A DNA stretch of 64,000 bases, from assembly GCA_003167255.1 (NCBI GenBank), contig PMTR01000080.1, forward strand, positions 114,591 to 178,590, given 5' to 3'. The notes under the pieces were generated by a model. That model saw only the letters and a program-made list of their open reading frames with translations, ran no database searches and was not told the DNA's origin. Numbering within the stretch: the first letter of the stretch is position 1; each line of letters starts with the position of its first letter. Of the stretch, positions 34,421 to 42,553 are shown piece after piece. Origin of the DNA: Bryobacterales bacterium (GTDB lineage: Bacteria > Acidobacteriota > Terriglobia > Bryobacterales > Bryobacteraceae). Position numbers and translations under genes: made by a program.

Positions 34421-35908
34421 TTATTCAGCGGGGGCGAACTTCTTGCGGCGCTCGGCCAGTTCGTCCTGTATCTGGAGGTTCAGGTTCTTGCCGATCCTGT
34501 AGCAGACCAGGCAAATGATGACGATTACGAAAAAGATGGCGGGAAAGACGCTGATGGTGAGGCGTATGCCGCGCAAGGCGCCGGCGCTTTGCACGGCGTT
34601 GGCGCGATACCCAAAGCCGGAAAGCAGCCAGCCAGCCATGGCGCCACCCAGGCTGAGGCCGGTTTTGAGGCCGAACAGGATGGTGGCATAGATCACGCCG
34701 GTGATGCGGCGGCCAGTCTTCCATTCGGAATAATCCACGACGTCGGCGAACATCGACCAGATGAGCGGAATGGTGGGAGCGTAGGTGAGGGCGCGGGCGT
34801 ATTCGAGAATGAACAACGTGCCGATGGCATCGCGCGGCAGCAGAGCGAACAACGCCATAAAGATAGTGGTGAGCGAAAAGCCCACGATGGCAACGGTCTT
34901 CTTGCCGAACCGCATGGAGAGGAACGTGGAACACAGGACTCCCACCACGGTGACGAACTGGCTGGACATGTTGAAGAGGCTGAAGCCGACCGAGGAGACG
35001 TTGGCTCTCTTGGAATCGATCACCAGGCCGAAGGTGTTCAGCAAGTACGACCAGACGCCGTGCGCGGTGGGGTTGACGAGGCCGACGCTTTGCAGCAGGC
35101 CGAAGAGGCGATCGTGGTTGACGTAATACTGGAAGTAATAAGACAGAGTGCCGCCGCGCATGGCTAGCACGACGAAGTGGGCCAGCGTGAGGATGAACAT
35201 GGCGACCCAGGGGCCGGTTTTAACCAGGGTGCCGAAGTCGCGTTTGGCGTCGGATTTCTGCCTGGGATCGGGCTGGATGCGTTCTCGCGTGGTGAGAAAG
35301 GTGATGACGAAGAGGACCACGCAGATGGTGGCCCACAGGCCCATGGTGATCTGCCAGCCCTTGGCGTTATTGCCCTGGCCGAACTTGGCGACCAGGGGCA
35401 GGGTGAAACCGCCGACGATCAATTGCGCGATCATGGCGGCGACGAAGCGATAGGAGGAAAGGCTGGTGCGCTCGTTCACGTCGCCGGTCATGACGCCCGT
35501 CATGGCGGAGTAGGGAGTGTTGTTGGCGGAGTAGAGCGTCATCAGCAGCATGTTGGTGATGCAAGCGTAGACGATCTTGCCGGTGGTACCGAAGTTGGGG
35601 GTGGTGTAGGCGACCACCATGACGACGCCCCAGGGGATGGCGGTCCATAGCACCCAGGGGCGGAACTTGCCCCAGCGAGTGTTGGTGCGGTCGGCCATCA
35701 GGCCCATCATGGGATCGAAGAAGGCGTCCCAGAGGCGGCCGATCAGGAGCAATGAGCCAGCGGTAGCGGCGGCGATGCCCAGGGTGTCGGTGTAGAAATT
35801 CAACTGGAACAGGATCATCGTCATGAAGACGAAGTTGGCGGCGCCGTCACCGAGGCTGTAGCCGGCCTTTTCAGCGAACGAGAGCTTTTGTAACGACGGC
35901 TTGTTCAT
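34421..35908 (-). CDS. GPH-family sugar:cation symporter (MFS_2, XynP/MelB-like)
   Basis: 495 aa with about 12 membrane helices. N-terminal KLSFAEKAGYSLGDGAANFVFMTM and LLIGRLWDAFFDPMMGLMADRT (helix 1-2 loop) are typical of glycoside-pentoside-hexuronide symporters; YSANNTPYSAMTGVMTGD is also family-like. Overlaps the GH3 gene by 4 nt and lies upstream of GH10/GH115, so it most likely takes up xylo-oligosaccharides or (methyl)glucurono-xylo-oligosaccharides across the inner membrane. Confidence 0.92.
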   Translation of the reverse strand: MNKPSLQKLSFAEKAGYSLGDGAANFVFMTMILFQLNFYTDTLGIAAATAGSLLLIGRLWDAFFDPMMGLMADRTNTRWGKFRPWVLWTAIPWGVVMVVAYTTPNFGTTGKIVYACITNMLLMTLYSANNTPYSAMTGVMTGDVNERTSLSSYRFVAAMIAQLIVGGFTLPLVAKFGQGNNAKGWQITMGLWATICVVLFVITFLTTRERIQPDPRQKSDAKRDFGTLVKTGPWVAMFILTLAHFVVLAMRGGTLSYYFQYYVNHDRLFGLLQSVGLVNPTAHGVWSYLLNTFGLVIDSKRANVSSVGFSLFNMSSQFVTVVGVLCSTFLSMRFGKKTVAIVGFSLTTIFMALFALLPRDAIGTLFILEYARALTYAPTIPLIWSMFADVVDYSEWKTGRRITGVIYATILFGLKTGLSLGGAMAGWLLSGFGYRANAVQSAGALRGIRLTISVFPAIFFVIVIICLVCYRIGKNLNLQIQDELAERRKKFAPAE

Positions 35909-38250
35909 TGGACCGCCAGGACTACTTTTTGGAGATCGGCATCGCGCGAGGAATTGCCGACCATGATTTCGAAATCGCCGGGCTCGACGGTGAATTTCAT
36001 ATTGGCATCATAGAAGGCCAGCAGTTCGGGCGTGATGTCGAAGGTAATGGTGCGGGTTTCGCCGGGCGCGAGCAAGATGTGGCGAAACCCCTTCAGCTCT
36101 TTCATGGGGCGGGTGGCGGAGCTGACCAGGTCGCGAATGTACAGTTGCACGGTTTCGCCGCCGGCGCGGCTGCCGGTGTTGGTGACGTCGGCTGAAACGC
36201 GCGCGGAAGCGTCTTGCTTGATCTTCTTCTTGTCGAGGCGGACGTTGGCGATCGTGAAGGTGGTGTAGCTGAGGCCAAAGCCGAACGGGAAGAGCGGGGC
36301 GACCTCGTCGAAGAGATAGCCGCGGCGCGCGGTGGGCTTGTAGTTGTAAAACGCGGGGAGGTGGCCGGCGGAACGCGGAATGGTGATGGGGAGCTTGCCG
36401 CCGGGGTTGAAATCGCCGAACAAAACCTCGGCGACGGCATGACCGGTTTCCTGGCCGAGGTACCAGCATTCGAAAATCACCGGCACATCGCGGCTGAGGG
36501 CGTTGATGGAAATGGGGCGGCCGTTGAAGAGGAGGGCGACGACCGGTTTGCCGGTCGCGACCATGGCGCGGACGAGATCGTCCTGGCGGCCGATGAGCGA
36601 GAGGCTGGCGCGGTCGCCCATGTGCACGAAGGACCAGGCTTCGCGCGAAGTCTGCTCGTTGCCGCCGATGGCAAGCACGATGACGTCGGCCTTTCTGGCC
36701 ACTTTGACGGCTTCGGCGATCTGGCGGCGATCTTCGGCGGGATCGCTGGGGACCACTTCATCCTGCACCCAGGAGCCGCCGATGGTGATCTTGCAGCCTT
36801 CGCTATAGAGCACTTTGGCGCGGTTGCCGACCCTGGCTTTGATACCGTCGAGGACCGTGACGTCGTGCTTGGGAATGCCGCTGTAGCCGCCCAGCAGGCT
36901 GCGGTGGGCGTTGGGTCCGATGACCGCGATGGTCTTGATGCGATCGAGATTCAGCGGGGCAACCTGGTTTTCGTTCTTGAGGAGGGTGATGGTCTGGCGC
37001 GCCGCCTGAAGGGCTAGTTGTCGGTGGGCATCGCAGCCCACGATGGCGTCGGCGGCATCGGGATCGACGTACGGGTCGTCGAAGAGCCCCATTTGGAATT
37101 TCCAGTGGAGCATGGGCGCCACCAGATCGTCGAGCTGCCGCTCCTTCAGCACGCCTTTGCGGACCAGTTCGACCAGGTGCAGGTAGCATTCCGGTTCCGG
37201 CAATTCAATATTGACGCCGGCTTCGACGGCAAGACGGCAGGCTTCTTTCTTATCCTTGGCCACCGAGTGGCCGCGGACATCGGCGCGGTAATTCAGCTCG
37301 GTGATGGCGTAGTAGTCGGAGACCACGAAGCCTTTGAAACCCCATTCCTTGCGGAGGACATCGCGTAAGAGCCAGCGATTGGCGTGAGACGGGATGCCGT
37401 CGATCTCGTTGTAGGATGCCATCACGCTGATGGCTCCGCCCTTGTGGATGGCTTCCTTGAAGGTGAAGAGGAAGGTCTCGCGAAGCACACGCAGGGAAAC
37501 ATTCACGGGCGAGCAGTTCATGCCGGATTCGGGCTGGCCGTGGGCGGCAAAATGTTTCAGCGTGGCGATGATGTGTTGCTTGTCGCGAAAAGTAGCATCG
37601 CCCTGAAAGCCGCGCACGGCGGCGATGCCCATGCGCGACACCAGGTACGGATCTTCCCCGTAGGTCTCCTCGACGCGGCCCCAGCGGGGATCGCGAGCGA
37701 CATCGACGACCGGGGTCAAGGCCTGATGGGTTCCGCGCGATCTGGCTTCGGCGGCGGTCATAGTGAAGAGCGCCTCCACCAGTTCGGGATCGAAGGTGGC
37801 ACCCAGTCCGATGGGCTGCGGGAAACTGGTGCCGCCGATGGCGGCATGGCCGTGCAGGCACTCTTCGTGAAAGATCACCGGAATCCCGAGGCGGCTGTTT
37901 TCCAGGAAAAATCTCTGAATGGCGTTGGTGAGCTCCGCCATGGTGCGCGCGTTGCGGCCCTTGGCGGAATCGCGGGGACCTCCGGCGTCGCTGGGGCGTC
38001 CGACCTGGCCGAGGCCGCGGCGGTCTTTGAAGGCCTTGCGGGCTTTTGGCAAGTCGAAATTGCCGTCGTCATCGACGAGGGTATCGGCCTTTTTCTGCCA
38101 GACGCACATCATCTGCGCGGCTTTTTCCTCCAGGGTCATGCGGGACAGAAGATCCTTGACGCGTCTGGCGGGCGGCAGCGCGGGATTGCGATAAGCGGGG
38201 ATCTTCTTCGGGGGGATTTCAGATTGGGGTGCGGGAGATGGCTTTTTCAT
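35905..38250 (-). CDS. GH3 beta-glycosidase (beta-xylosidase/glucosidase), no signal peptide
   Basis: 781 aa from ATG 38250. N-terminal GH3 barrel with VKDLLSRMTLEEKAAQMMCVWQ, FHEECLHGH, VVDVARDPRWGRVEETYGED, the KH...AHG motif and nucleophile D in GFVVSDYYAI; alpha/beta sandwich domain; C-terminal FnIII-like domain (GLSYTTFTI, NTGSRAGGETVQLYIRD). No signal peptide visible, so probably cytoplasmic, splitting oligosaccharides imported by the coupled GPH symporter. A longer open frame to 38487 lacks homology-like sequence. Confidence 0.92.
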   Translation of the reverse strand: MKKPSPAPQSEIPPKKIPAYRNPALPPARRVKDLLSRMTLEEKAAQMMCVWQKKADTLVDDDGNFDLPKARKAFKDRRGLGQVGRPSDAGGPRDSAKGRNARTMAELTNAIQRFFLENSRLGIPVIFHEECLHGHAAIGGTSFPQPIGLGATFDPELVEALFTMTAAEARSRGTHQALTPVVDVARDPRWGRVEETYGEDPYLVSRMGIAAVRGFQGDATFRDKQHIIATLKHFAAHGQPESGMNCSPVNVSLRVLRETFLFTFKEAIHKGGAISVMASYNEIDGIPSHANRWLLRDVLRKEWGFKGFVVSDYYAITELNYRADVRGHSVAKDKKEACRLAVEAGVNIELPEPECYLHLVELVRKGVLKERQLDDLVAPMLHWKFQMGLFDDPYVDPDAADAIVGCDAHRQLALQAARQTITLLKNENQVAPLNLDRIKTIAVIGPNAHRSLLGGYSGIPKHDVTVLDGIKARVGNRAKVLYSEGCKITIGGSWVQDEVVPSDPAEDRRQIAEAVKVARKADVIVLAIGGNEQTSREAWSFVHMGDRASLSLIGRQDDLVRAMVATGKPVVALLFNGRPISINALSRDVPVIFECWYLGQETGHAVAEVLFGDFNPGGKLPITIPRSAGHLPAFYNYKPTARRGYLFDEVAPLFPFGFGLSYTTFTIANVRLDKKKIKQDASARVSADVTNTGSRAGGETVQLYIRDLVSSATRPMKELKGFRHILLAPGETRTITFDITPELLAFYDANMKFTVEPGDFEIMVGNSSRDADLQKVVLAVQ

Positions 38251-38510
38251 ATGCCTGCCGGAGTGTCCGCAGGGATTTCGTTGTGGATTCAAACTATACC
38301 TGGATTGCAAAGAGGAAAGCAAGGAGGGATGGTTGGGGACGGCGCGGAGGGCTTTGGAAATAGAAGCCCCGGTCGTTTCGCCGGATGGGATCGGCGGTGC
38401 TGGCACTTGGTTCGCGGCTAGCAGGCGCTGACTGTTCAAAAATGGGACTGGGTTCGTTTGGAAATTATCCCCTCTAGGCAAGTACACTAGAAAACATATA
38501 TGCTTCGTTC

Positions 38511-39224
38511 ATGGGTGTATCTCTTGATCTAATCCGCGAGAAGATCAGATGGGCTGAAGTACATCGTCAAGCGGCGCACGCCGAGATTATTCGGTACCAC
38601 AAGAGCAGCGCGGGCCTCGTTGTGGCTGAGGTAGAGCCACATGCGTACGGAACTGGCATCCGTAGCTTCTACGGTCCTGAAGTACCCCTTGTAATTCCGC
38701 ACATCATCGGAGACTGTGTTCAGAATCTTCGGTCCGCTCTGGACCACCTTGTATGGGAACTCTGTTCTGCTGCGAATGGTTATTCCGAAGAATTGCGTTG
38801 TCAGTTCCCCGTTTGCTGCTGCGCAAAAACTTTCAAAAAGAATCTGAAAAGGGATCTCCCGGGGCTGTCCGGCACCGTTATTGCAGAGATTGACGCCTTG
38901 CAGCCGTACCACAGTGGGCAAGACTTCGAGGCCACCCAACTGTGGATCTTGAATGAACTTTGCAACATCAGCAAGCACCGGAGGATACTTTTTACAGGGC
39001 TTAGCGTCGATCACGTTGATGCCGACACCGGAGTTGTAATTGGCAGTCAGGCAGAAGCCCGTCCCGACTTCCCCGGTGAGATGCAGATGGACGACGATCT
39101 TACCGCGTTCGTAAAGTTCAACGAGGGAGTCGTTGAAGGAAAGGAAATCGGCGTCGTCTTTCGGCAAATGTTTGATTTCGTCAATCTTGTGGTGATCCCT
39201 AGATTTGAGCAGTTCTTCGTTTAG
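38511..39224 (+). CDS. Hypothetical protein with HEPN-like Rx4H motif
   Basis: 237 aa, not confidently recognised. A helical segment CVQNLRSALDHLVWEL contains R-x4-H, the spacing seen in HEPN domains; LNELCNISKHRRILF is a second helical motif. The second half is beta-rich. It is visibly lower in GC and uses different codons from its neighbours, suggesting horizontal acquisition. It stands between the GH3 gene and a REP-associated transposase. The HEPN reading is inference; relatives are uncharacterised as far as I know. Confidence 0.7.
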   Translation: MGVSLDLIREKIRWAEVHRQAAHAEIIRYHKSSAGLVVAEVEPHAYGTGIRSFYGPEVPLVIPHIIGDCVQNLRSALDHLVWELCSAANGYSEELRCQFPVCCCAKTFKKNLKRDLPGLSGTVIAEIDALQPYHSGQDFEATQLWILNELCNISKHRRILFTGLSVDHVDADTGVVIGSQAEARPDFPGEMQMDDDLTAFVKFNEGVVEGKEIGVVFRQMFDFVNLVVIPRFEQFFV

Positions 39225-39348
39225 CACGGCATGAGCCTTTCCGGGGATCGTGATACACTACCCCTAGGAAGGCTTCAGATGCGGCGGTGGCACGCTGCGA
39301 ATGAATAGGCCCACTAGAGGTATAAGGGCCAGACGCATTTTCCAGCCT

Positions 39349-40074
39349 TCACTCGTCGCTGCCGGCGAACAAACATCCTTGTAAACCTGTTGCTCGTGGT
39401 GGGCTCGGCGCAAGCTTTGGCCGGCCGCGGGGGAAGACGCGCAGCCTCCGGCCCGCTTGTCTTTCCAGTTGGCCCACGAATTCCCGCGAGCCGAGCGGCG
39501 AGCCGGTTTGCGTCGCCTGCCGAACCGCGGTCGATTCATCATCGGGCATTTCAGCAAGGAGCAGATCCTTCCATTCGCCGTAGTCCCAATGCCCACAATA
39601 GGCCGCCCAGTCGCAGTCTACACCGGGTCGCGGGCGTGTTCCAAGGTATGGGCGCGCGCGCTCGACCAGGGCCAATCCCATGGCTTGGCGGCTAGGCCGG
39701 CCGGGATTCAGGTCGATGTAGCGCAAGGCGGTGATGAGATGCGACTCGTCCAATGGGCAGGAGAAGAAGCGGTTCTGCCAGAGGTGTCCGGTGCGGCCAT
39801 CCACGCGATTGAACCCCAGAGCGTACTCGGAGTGCACGCGTTTCAGGGCGCGGGCGAGCGAATCCTCGCGCTCGGGCACGACTACGAGATGGATATGGTT
39901 GGTCATCAGGCAGTAGCCCAGGAGGCGTTCGCCGGAGCGCGCGGCGTGATGGCTGAGAAGGTCCAGGTAGAGACGGCGATGGTCCGGCGAGTGGAAGACG
40001 GGTTGGCGGTCGTTGCCACGCTGGGTGACATGATGGGCAACGCCCGGAAAAACTACGCGGGGACGGCGGGGCAC
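39349..40074 (-). CDS. REP-associated tyrosine transposase (RAYT, Y1/HUH family)
   Basis: 241 aa starting at GTG (PRRPRVVFPGVAHHVTQRGN). HUH motif in MTNHIHLVVVPERED, then YALGFNRVDGRTGHLWQNRF and ALRYIDLNPGRP, all typical of RAYT (TnpA_REP) proteins. These single-stranded-DNA nucleases are linked to the spread of REP palindromes. A GGGGA-aatacg-TCCCC element lies 35 nt upstream of its start. No insertion-sequence ends are visible, as usual for domesticated RAYTs. Confidence 0.93.
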   Translation of the reverse strand: MPRRPRVVFPGVAHHVTQRGNDRQPVFHSPDHRRLYLDLLSHHAARSGERLLGYCLMTNHIHLVVVPEREDSLARALKRVHSEYALGFNRVDGRTGHLWQNRFFSCPLDESHLITALRYIDLNPGRPSRQAMGLALVERARPYLGTRPRPGVDCDWAAYCGHWDYGEWKDLLLAEMPDDESTAVRQATQTGSPLGSREFVGQLERQAGRRLRVFPRGRPKLAPSPPRATGLQGCLFAGSDE

Positions 40075-40108
40075 AACAAGTGGTGGGACGAGAAAGGAGA
40101 GTATCTCA

Positions 40109-40124
40109 GGGGAAATACGTCCCC
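40109..40124. repeat. REP-like palindrome next to the transposase gene
   Basis: GGGGAAATACGTCCCC followed by TTTTT, 35 nt beyond the 5' end of the transposase gene. Similar GGGGAC/GTCCCC edges are found in the hairpins at 4147, 10232 and 27428. Confidence 0.5.
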
Positions 40125-40213
40125 TTTTTCGGGCACGAAAATTAGCAAGATGAGCAGGGTGCGCGGAGCCGTGCTAAAACGTTACGATGAAAGCGGAGAA
40201 TGGAGAACCGGCC

Positions 40214-40501
40214 ATGCAATTGAACGTCCCTCCCGACCTTGAGACGCTTATCAACAAACGCCTTTCCAGTGGCGGCTACAAGGGCATCGAAGATGTTTTG
40301 CGCCGCGCCCTTGAAGCTCAGGACGCCGAGGAAACCTGGACCGACGAGGAACGCCGGGCGTTGTCCGCTCATATCGAAAAAGGCTATCTACAGGCAGAGC
40401 GCGGGGGGCTTATAGACGGAGCTCAGGCCCGCAGTGACATTCAGGCGATGAAAGACAATTGGCTTAAAGAGCGTGCAGTTGCACTTCCGACTCCTTTCTG
40501 A
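40214..40501 (+). CDS. ParD-like antitoxin, apparently without a toxin partner
   Basis: 95 aa from ATG 40214 (GGAG about 8 nt upstream; an in-frame ATG at 40187 is possible). MQLNVPPDLETLINKRLSSGGYKGIEDVLRRALEAQDAEE is the ribbon-helix-helix DNA-binding part of CC2985-type ParD; the tail would bind ParE. No ParE-like frame follows. A different toxin-antitoxin pair starts 105 nt downstream. May be an orphan antitoxin or regulator. Confidence 0.8.
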   Translation: MQLNVPPDLETLINKRLSSGGYKGIEDVLRRALEAQDAEETWTDEERRALSAHIEKGYLQAERGGLIDGAQARSDIQAMKDNWLKERAVALPTPF

Positions 40502-40605
40502 CTCCAGAGGCAATCGCGTAAACCCAAAACCGCCACGAACAGGATCCATAGCGGGAGGCCTTGAACTGTGGCACCCAGTGCTATAAAATTGATCTGGGCG
40601 CATTT

Positions 40606-40977
40606 GTGCGAATCTTCAAATCCAGGTGGTTTCAGCGCTTTGCCCGAAAGGAAGGGATTGCGGAAGCGGCCTTGCGTGAGGCGGTTGCTCGGGCCGAAAA
40701 TGGCCAGATCGACGCCGACCTTGGCGGTGAGGTCATCAAACAGCGGATTGCCAGGCCAGGGCAGGGTAGGTCGAAAGGCTACCGGACCATCATCCTTTTC
40801 CGGCGCGGTGCCAAGGCATTTTTCGTGTACGGGTTCTCCAAGAGCCAGCGGGCAAACATCAATGACGATGAGGAGCAACAGTTCAAGGAAGCTGCGAAGA
40901 TCGTCCTGTCATTGACGGAGAACGCACTCGCGGTGCGGTTGAAGAGAGGCGACTTTGTGGAGGCAAAAAGCGAATGA
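40606..40977 (+). CDS. RelE/HigB-type toxin
   Basis: 123 aa from GTG 40606: VRIFKSRWFQRFARKEGIAEAALREAVARAENG, then GYRTIILFRRGAKAFFVYGFSKSQRANINDDE, the HigB2/RelE signature including the conserved GFxKxxRANI. The open frame extends upstream to 40561 but family members begin at this point. Overlaps the antitoxin gene by 4 nt; toxin-first order. Confidence 0.9.
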   Translation: MRIFKSRWFQRFARKEGIAEAALREAVARAENGQIDADLGGEVIKQRIARPGQGRSKGYRTIILFRRGAKAFFVYGFSKSQRANINDDEEQQFKEAAKIVLSLTENALAVRLKRGDFVEAKSE

Positions 40978-41291
40978 GCAAAAAGTATAAAAGCGATGCG
41001 ATGGCGGCCATTCATGAAATGATGGAGGACTTGCACGTTGGTGGGGTCATCGACAAGCAAACCATGCGGCGTTTCGACGATGCCTGCCTTACGCCGATCC
41101 GGCCATTGAAGCCTGACGAGATCAAGGCGATCCGGGAGAGAGAGCACGTCAGCCAAACCGTTTTCGCCAATTACCTGAACGTGACGAGTAGTCTTGTCAG
41201 CAAGTGGGAGCGCGGCGAAAAGCGGCCCTCCGGGGCTTCGCTCAAGCTGCTATCGCTGGTCGAGAAGAATGGGCTTGCCACCGTTGCGTAG
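40974..41291 (+). CDS. XRE-family antitoxin (HigA2-like)
   Basis: 105 aa. N-terminal toxin-binding part (SKKYKSDAMAAIHEMMEDL) and C-terminal helix-turn-helix (IREREHVSQTVFANYLNVTSSLVSKWERGEKRPSG). Partner of the upstream HigB-like toxin. Ends 43 nt before the convergent ROK gene, at the right edge of a small accessory island. Confidence 0.92.
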   Translation: MSKKYKSDAMAAIHEMMEDLHVGGVIDKQTMRRFDDACLTPIRPLKPDEIKAIREREHVSQTVFANYLNVTSSLVSKWERGEKRPSGASLKLLSLVEKNGLATVA

Positions 41292-41334
41292 TCGCAAGGG
41301 AAATGCGTCTGTTTCCCTTTTCGTTCCTTTTCGT

Positions 41335-42519
41335 TCAGAAGTAGACGCCGAAATCTTTCTGCAGGATGAGGGCGACGGTGCCGCGGAGGCGCGCCATGCC
41401 GCCTTCGCCGGAGGCATCGAGACGGGGGATCGAGCCGCCGGGCAGAACCTGGTCCTGGACTTCGGCTTCAATCACCGGTCCGAAGCGATTCCAGGAGCGG
41501 GTGAGATCACCGACTACGATGATGCGCTCGGGGGCCAGGCCGGCGACGATCATGCGCATGCCGCGGCCAAGGTAATGGGCCATGGTTTCGAGGGCCTTGA
41601 CGGCGCGGACGTCGCCGTGGTCGGCGCGGCTGAGAAGATCGGGAAAGGTCATGCCGTCGGTTGTGGAGCCGGATTCGAGGTAATAGCGGAGGGCGGCTCG
41701 ATTGGAGGCGTAGACCTCCCAACAACCGCGGCCGCCACAGCCGCAAACGGGGCCCTTGGGATCGAGGGGCACGTGGCCGAATTCGCCGGCCATGCCGTTG
41801 GCGCCGCGCACCAACTGGCCATTCAACAGGATTCCGGTGCCGATGCCCTCCGAGACGGTGACGACGACCAGGTTACGGCAGGCATCCGCATGTTCAAACC
41901 AAACGGTGGCGAGCACGCAGGCGTTAGCGGCGTTTTCGAGCTCCACCTCGACGCCGGTGGCCTTCATGATGGGAGTGCGCAGATCGAAATCGCGCCACTT
42001 CAGATTGGGGGCGAAGACCAGGCGATCGGAGCCCTGGTTGAAGCGGCCGGGGAGGCTGATGCCGATGCCTTCGAGCTTCTTGCCGCGGCAGGAATTCATA
42101 ACGCGTTGAATGGATTGGAGGAGTTCGTCGACGGCGGTCTTGGGATCGGAAGGGGTGGTGATGACTTCGCGAGAGGTGAACTTGCCGTTGGCATCGGCGA
42201 GGGCCACGGTGGTTTGCCCGGGGCGGATGTCGACGCCCACGATGACGCGGTCGTCATTGAGACGGAGGAAGGTGGGACGGCGTCCGCGGGGCAGGCGGCC
42301 GGTGGGGCCTTCGATGACCCAGGACTCGTTGATCAATTGTTCGACGATCAAAGAAATGGTGCTGCGCTGCAAGCCGCAGAGGCGGGCGAGATCGGCGCGC
42401 GAGATGGGCTGGCGGGTGCGAATGAGGTTGAGGACGATGCGGCGGTTGATATCGCGCACCACTTCGCTGGACGCGCCTTGAATGCGCTTGGGGTCGATCA
42501 CTCTCATCTTGCGATCCAC
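41335..42519 (-). CDS. ROK-family transcriptional regulator (XylR/NagC-like)
   Basis: 394 aa. N-terminal winged helix (VVRDINRRIVLNLIRTRQPISRADLARLCGLQRSTISLIVEQL), then a ROK sugar-kinase-fold domain with VGVDIRPGQTTVALAD, the zinc motif CGCGGRGCWE and EFGHVPL. Lies 34 nt downstream of the GH3 xylosidase gene on the same strand, so it is probably the local xylan/xylose regulator; sugar binding would lift repression. Starts GTG; GGAGGAG lies rather far (14 nt) upstream. Confidence 0.92.
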   Translation of the reverse strand: MDRKMRVIDPKRIQGASSEVVRDINRRIVLNLIRTRQPISRADLARLCGLQRSTISLIVEQLINESWVIEGPTGRLPRGRRPTFLRLNDDRVIVGVDIRPGQTTVALADANGKFTSREVITTPSDPKTAVDELLQSIQRVMNSCRGKKLEGIGISLPGRFNQGSDRLVFAPNLKWRDFDLRTPIMKATGVEVELENAANACVLATVWFEHADACRNLVVVTVSEGIGTGILLNGQLVRGANGMAGEFGHVPLDPKGPVCGCGGRGCWEVYASNRAALRYYLESGSTTDGMTFPDLLSRADHGDVRAVKALETMAHYLGRGMRMIVAGLAPERIIVVGDLTRSWNRFGPVIEAEVQDQVLPGGSIPRLDASGEGGMARLRGTVALILQKDFGVYF

Positions 42520-42553
42520 TGCCGGCGTATGGACTCCTCCTTAGGCGATGCTA

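Noticed and set aside
38529-39227. Minus-strand frame of 232 codons opposite the 237-aa unknown gene
   Set aside because: Both frames are open, but the plus-strand product has helix motifs and a starting region of ordinary composition; the antisense lacks any recognisable feature. Some doubt remains.
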